Source: Podila epigama (Eukaryota > Mortierellomycota > Mortierellomycetes > Mortierellales > Mortierellaceae). Taken from it: 11,059 nt of DNA. Each line of letters starts with the position of its first letter. The first letter of the stretch is position 1. The notes beneath the pieces were generated by a model, which searched no databases, was not told the origin of the DNA, and saw only the letters and a program-made list of their open reading frames with translations. The stretch spans positions 14,817-25,875 of the forward strand of contig JAAAVE010000225.1 in NCBI GenBank assembly GCA_015679605.1, given 5' to 3'. A program made the position numbers and the translations under genes. Below, one piece after another: positions 7,755 to 11,059 of this stretch.

Positions 7755-10468
7755 ATGACCTCAAACGTCTCTGAAACTCAAACTTCCTTCCATTCTGTCC
7801 CGATAGCTGACTCGGGCGCAAACATCCCTCAGTACATTAAACAGGTCGACCGGAACCAAAAATTCAAGTTCTTTGAATGTCTCCAGGCTCTGGTCCAGGG
7901 TCGTTTGCCGACCAACGAGCAACTGGATCATTTCTTGACCATGGCTTCCAACTCACCAGCTCTCGAAGCCCGCACCCACATGCTCTCTGCTGACGGCAAG
8001 GCCTTGTACAAAGACTTCCAGGAGCTACTCCGTACCACTCGTGGAATCATCTATGAAAAGAACGAGCAAGAGCTCTTCCAGAATTTCATCTACCACTGTC
8101 GCGCAGCTGGCGACACTGTCGGAGCTCAGCACCTGAACAAACCAGACCTGGATGTTGGAGTCTCTTCTGCTCACATCCGAAAGGAGGGCAAAGAGACCCT
8201 CGACAACATGACAGCTGTCGCGAAACTCATCACAACCAACTCAGAGTTCAGAAACATCTTGAACGAGCTCTTCCAGTTGGCCAAGGAGGTCTTTAGCGAG
8301 GGTGCTGACAAGGTGAGCGAGGGCGCCAACCAGGCCAGCCAAATGATCTCAGCCAAGGCAGCTGAGGTGACCAATTCTGCAGCATCTGCTATTCCTGAGG
8401 GTAGCAATCGCCTTCAAGAAGAAATCCACAGGGCCCAAGAAAAGTTCCAAGACCTAGTTGGACATGCCAAGGAGGACCCCATGGCCACCGCCCAAGGAAC
8501 CGGTAACGATGTCTCGTACCAAGCGAGCTCTGCGTTGAACAATGCAAGGTATCAGACCGCCGAGTTCCAGAACAGACTTGCGCAGACAGCCGAGACCCTC
8601 AAGGAAAATGCCCGTATACAGGCTGCTCAAACTCAAGAGCAAGCCATCCAGTACGCTAATGCCAAGATGCCTGCAGAGAAACGCCACGCGCTTATCGAGC
8701 GTCTCAAGGCAATTATTGGCCAGATTCAAGCAGACCCTCAGTACCAGCATGCGATTGATTCAATCATGAACTTGGCTGGCACCTGGCGCAGGCGTTCCGA
8801 AAAGCCTGTTGACAACATTACTGTTGAGGCAAACAAGGTTATGCAAGGTGAGATATGTTTGTTTTATTTTTTCTCTTTCGGACATAACTCTGTTCAACAC
8901 AAGACATTGACATCAGAGAGCTCACCTTTCACTACTTGAAAAAAAATAGACCCGAACGTTGAATCAGCCATCATCGAGTTCAAAGTCATTCTACAGCGTT
9001 GGGCTCAGGGCCACGGGTTGGACCTCATGATTCAACTTATCCAGAACATGTGGGCAAGGACCCGGATGGATCCAGAGCTGAACCAGTATGTGAACAATGT
9101 CTCCAGCTTCTTGACCAAGGCGGTGCGTGAACCTAATTATGTGACCTCGAGCGCCATTAACCCGGACGCATCGCAGCTTATCGATCGTGGCCAAGCGCTC
9201 TTGAACGTCAAGTACAAGCCCGATACTGATGCCTTGCTGGACGAAGGCCATGTATTCATGCACAAGCTGAATAACGACCCCCGGTCGCAAGAAGTGGCCG
9301 CCAACTTTCAAAAGTTTGCTACTCACTTGTGCTATGACAATCACGGGCGGTTGAAGTTCAAGCCGCACTTGTTTGACGATTTCCGTTATGTGGTCATGCC
9401 TTCGATGCTCGAATCTTTCCAATTCATTCCCATTCCACGTATCGAATACTCTGATTTGAAGGTCGATCTGATGATTGACAACATGATTCTGACGAGCACA
9501 GATCTGTTGCCACGTCTCTTTGAGGTTCAGATGAACAACACGATGCGGATGGTGCCACGCGGTAACGCGAACCGTGCGCTGGATGCGAATAAGCATGACT
9601 TTAACATGGTTATCCAAGGAGTCGAAGCCAACGTGCGCGATGTCGAATATTACATCAAGACCAAGGACGGATTCAAGTTTGAGGACCGCGGCATTGCCGA
9701 TGTCTTGATCCACAAGAAGGGTATGGATATCCGTGTCATGGGTCGCAAGACCCCATCTGACAATGAGATTCCATCTCTTGTCACAGTTGACGATGTCAAG
9801 GTCAAGATTCATAGCCTGAGCATCAAAGCGCGCAGATCGAACCACTCGTAAGTATTTTTTTTTTGGTCTTTGTCGATGGAAATGTTGCCATTCCTACCAA
9901 CAGATGGTTGCTCTTATCCTTGTCCTCACCCCCCGTTTGTACTGAATCTGTTGGCGAATGCAATTTCTCTCTCTTTAGGCTGATGTTCGCCTTGGCACAA
10001 CCGTTCATCAAGACCATTGTCAAGAAGGCCATTGCCCGCGCGATCGAGTCCCAAATCAAGCAGGCAATGAAGTCTGGTGACAAGGCTCTGGCTACCTCGA
10101 TCCGCGATACGCGTATCAAGACTGGCAAGGGCACTTTTGGAGCCATGGTCGACACAGCAACGTCCTTTGTCTCGAACAAGGTCCGACCTGATGAAAAGAC
10201 AAAGGCCTTGAATGAGCGCAAGAAGAATGCGGGTCACTATGATCGCACCTCACGCGTTATCTTTGACCAAGATGGCTTGTGTGTCCTGGACCCTGTCAAG
10301 CACATGGAGCTCAAGGTCGGTCGCCCGCTGCATGAGGACCCCAATGCCATGGCGTCGATGCCTGTTGCTGCTCCATGGGTGAGCACAGCATTTGATTTGC
10401 ATGATATGGAGATCAAGGGACAGAGAGATCTTCCTGGCATGCGCCGTACTCCAGGAATGGCCGTTTAA
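7755..10468 (+). CDS. HAM1-like protein (HAM1 N- and C-terminal domains)
   Basis: Predicted exons 7755-8847, 8950-9847 and 9979-10468 total 2481 nt, 826 aa; introns are 8848-8949 (GTGAGA...TAG) and 9848-9978 (GTAAGT...TTTAG), both in frame. From memory this is the fungal HAM1-like family (Pfam HAM1_N/HAM1_C, formerly DUFs), named after a Neurospora hyphal-anastomosis protein; its biochemical role is not established. Typical features are GRLPTNEQLDHFL at 49-61 near the start, a central part with FIPIPRIEYSD and DLMIDNMIL, and a C-terminal part that runs from ALAQPFIKTIVKKAI to GHYDRTSRVIFDQDG. Residues about 163-345 are a long Ala/Gln/Glu-rich series of amphipathic helices (SEGADK, SEGANQ and similar). 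There is no signal peptide or membrane span, so it is probably cytosolic or peripheral on membranes. The central beta-rich region may be a lipid-binding fold of the TULIP/BPI kind; that is inference. The ATG is the first after the G-poor leader, with G at -3. Confidence 0.87.
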
Positions 10469-10577
10469 GAGAAGACGGGTCATCTTTCTTTTTTGCGTCT
10501 TTCCCCCTTTCCGGCCCTCACTCTCGCCTATCGCCTGTATTTATTTTTGTTCATAGTCTTCAATAATCGCGTCCCAA

Positions 10578-10583
10578 AATATA
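10578..10583 (+). terminator. AATATA, possible poly(A) signal of the HAM1-like gene
   Basis: A one-base variant of AATAAA, 110 nt after the TAA stop, leading into A8 and a T-rich stretch. It is chosen only because no perfect hexamer is nearby. Confidence 0.35.
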
Positions 10584-10801
10584 AAAAAAATCTATTTTTT
10601 GTGCCTACGTGACGCCACCAAGTTATGATGTGACTGAATATTGCTTTCCTCAGTTCATGCATGGGTCATTCCTTTGTCCTTTGTGTGATCAATCTTCTTT
10701 CTTTTGTGTTTTTCCGTGTCCATCACACCTACTCGCTCTCAACTCGTGTTCAATGGATCACAAGGACGAATTCGACTCGCTCACAGATGTAATTATTCAA
10801 T

Positions 10802-10811
10802 GGGGGGGGGG
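10802..10811 (+). repeat. G10 homopolymer
   Basis: Ten consecutive G on the + strand in otherwise AT-rich intergenic DNA. All other long homopolymers in this window are A or T. Length is prone to slippage in cells and in sequencing. Confidence 0.9.
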
Positions 10812-11059
10812 CTAGGCTTGTGTTTCTTCACCAAAGTGAGAGTTGGAGAGAAATTAAGATCTCTCGAGAAACCAATGTTCTCCACCTTTTTCTTTTTTAC
10901 ACCTCCATGCAAAAACCTATTAGGCCGTGTTTTTTGTCCCACCCTCAGCAGGCGTAAAGAGCAAGGCGAAAGGTATTGAATGATATCCAAAGGGCAAAGC
11001 TTCGAGACATTCGTCATGTTCTCCTGGTGGATTCATCACTAATCTTGATTCCAAAAAAA

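Larger units (their letters stand above)
10469..11059. other. 3' flank of the HAM1-like gene, no further gene supported
   Basis: The first 130 bases are T-rich and then A-rich; no perfect AATAAA is present, and AATATA at 10578-10583 is the best poly(A) signal candidate. A G10 homopolymer lies at 10802-10811. A 20-codon frame at 10753-10815 starts with ATG and looks mildly coding, but has no support. No open frame of note reaches the window end, which stops in an A run. Confidence 0.5.

Noticed and set aside
8991-9845. 284-codon antisense open frame
   Set aside because: It lies wholly opposite exon 2 of the HAM1-like gene and has no domain signature; it reflects codon bias of the sense strand.
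10753-10815. 20-codon ATG frame with mildly coding composition
   Set aside because: Poor start context, runs into the G10 tract, and no partner exon is visible before the window end.

Overview
The window looks like nuclear DNA of a filamentous fungus, most likely an early-diverging one (Mucoromycota or Mortierella-like; this placement is inference). The genes carry many short GT-AG introns of 101-226 nt. One gene belongs to a fungal family (HAM1-like). Another is a polyadenylation factor that resembles animal WDR33 more than the short yeast Pfs2. Intergenic DNA is full of A and T homopolymers. I see no tRNA, rRNA, transposon or CRISPR array. All four genes are on the + strand, and I rebuilt their exon structures by frame and splice-site logic.

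Layout: 1-502, upstream region. 503-3338, nine-exon gene for a Pfs2/WDR33 subunit of the mRNA cleavage and polyadenylation factor (587 aa predicted), with an AATAAA directly after its stop codon. 3345-3927, intergenic. 3928-5731, five-exon gene for a SAP-domain protein (444 aa) with a His/Cys-rich, multi-spanning membrane C-terminal half. 5732-6341, intergenic, with a short TCCTAA tandem repeat. 6342-6773, intronless gene for a small secreted cysteine-rich protein (143 aa) with a Kex2-like site and an almost mirror-symmetric cysteine ladder. 6774-7754, intergenic, ending in a G-depleted CA-rich leader. 7755-10468, three-exon gene for a HAM1-like protein (826 aa). 10469-11059, 3' flank with a G10 tract.

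The genes do not form an evident pathway; this is ordinary eukaryotic gene order with separate promoters and poly(A) signals. The points most worth following are the cysteine ladder of the secreted protein, the SAP-plus-membrane architecture with three His-cluster/Trp/Cys motifs, the alternative 3' splice site in that gene that would give a soluble SAP-only form, and the abutting AATAAA in the gene for the factor whose animal homologue reads that signal. No RNA evidence was available, so exon borders rest on frame continuity, splice consensus and, for the first and last genes, remembered family similarity.
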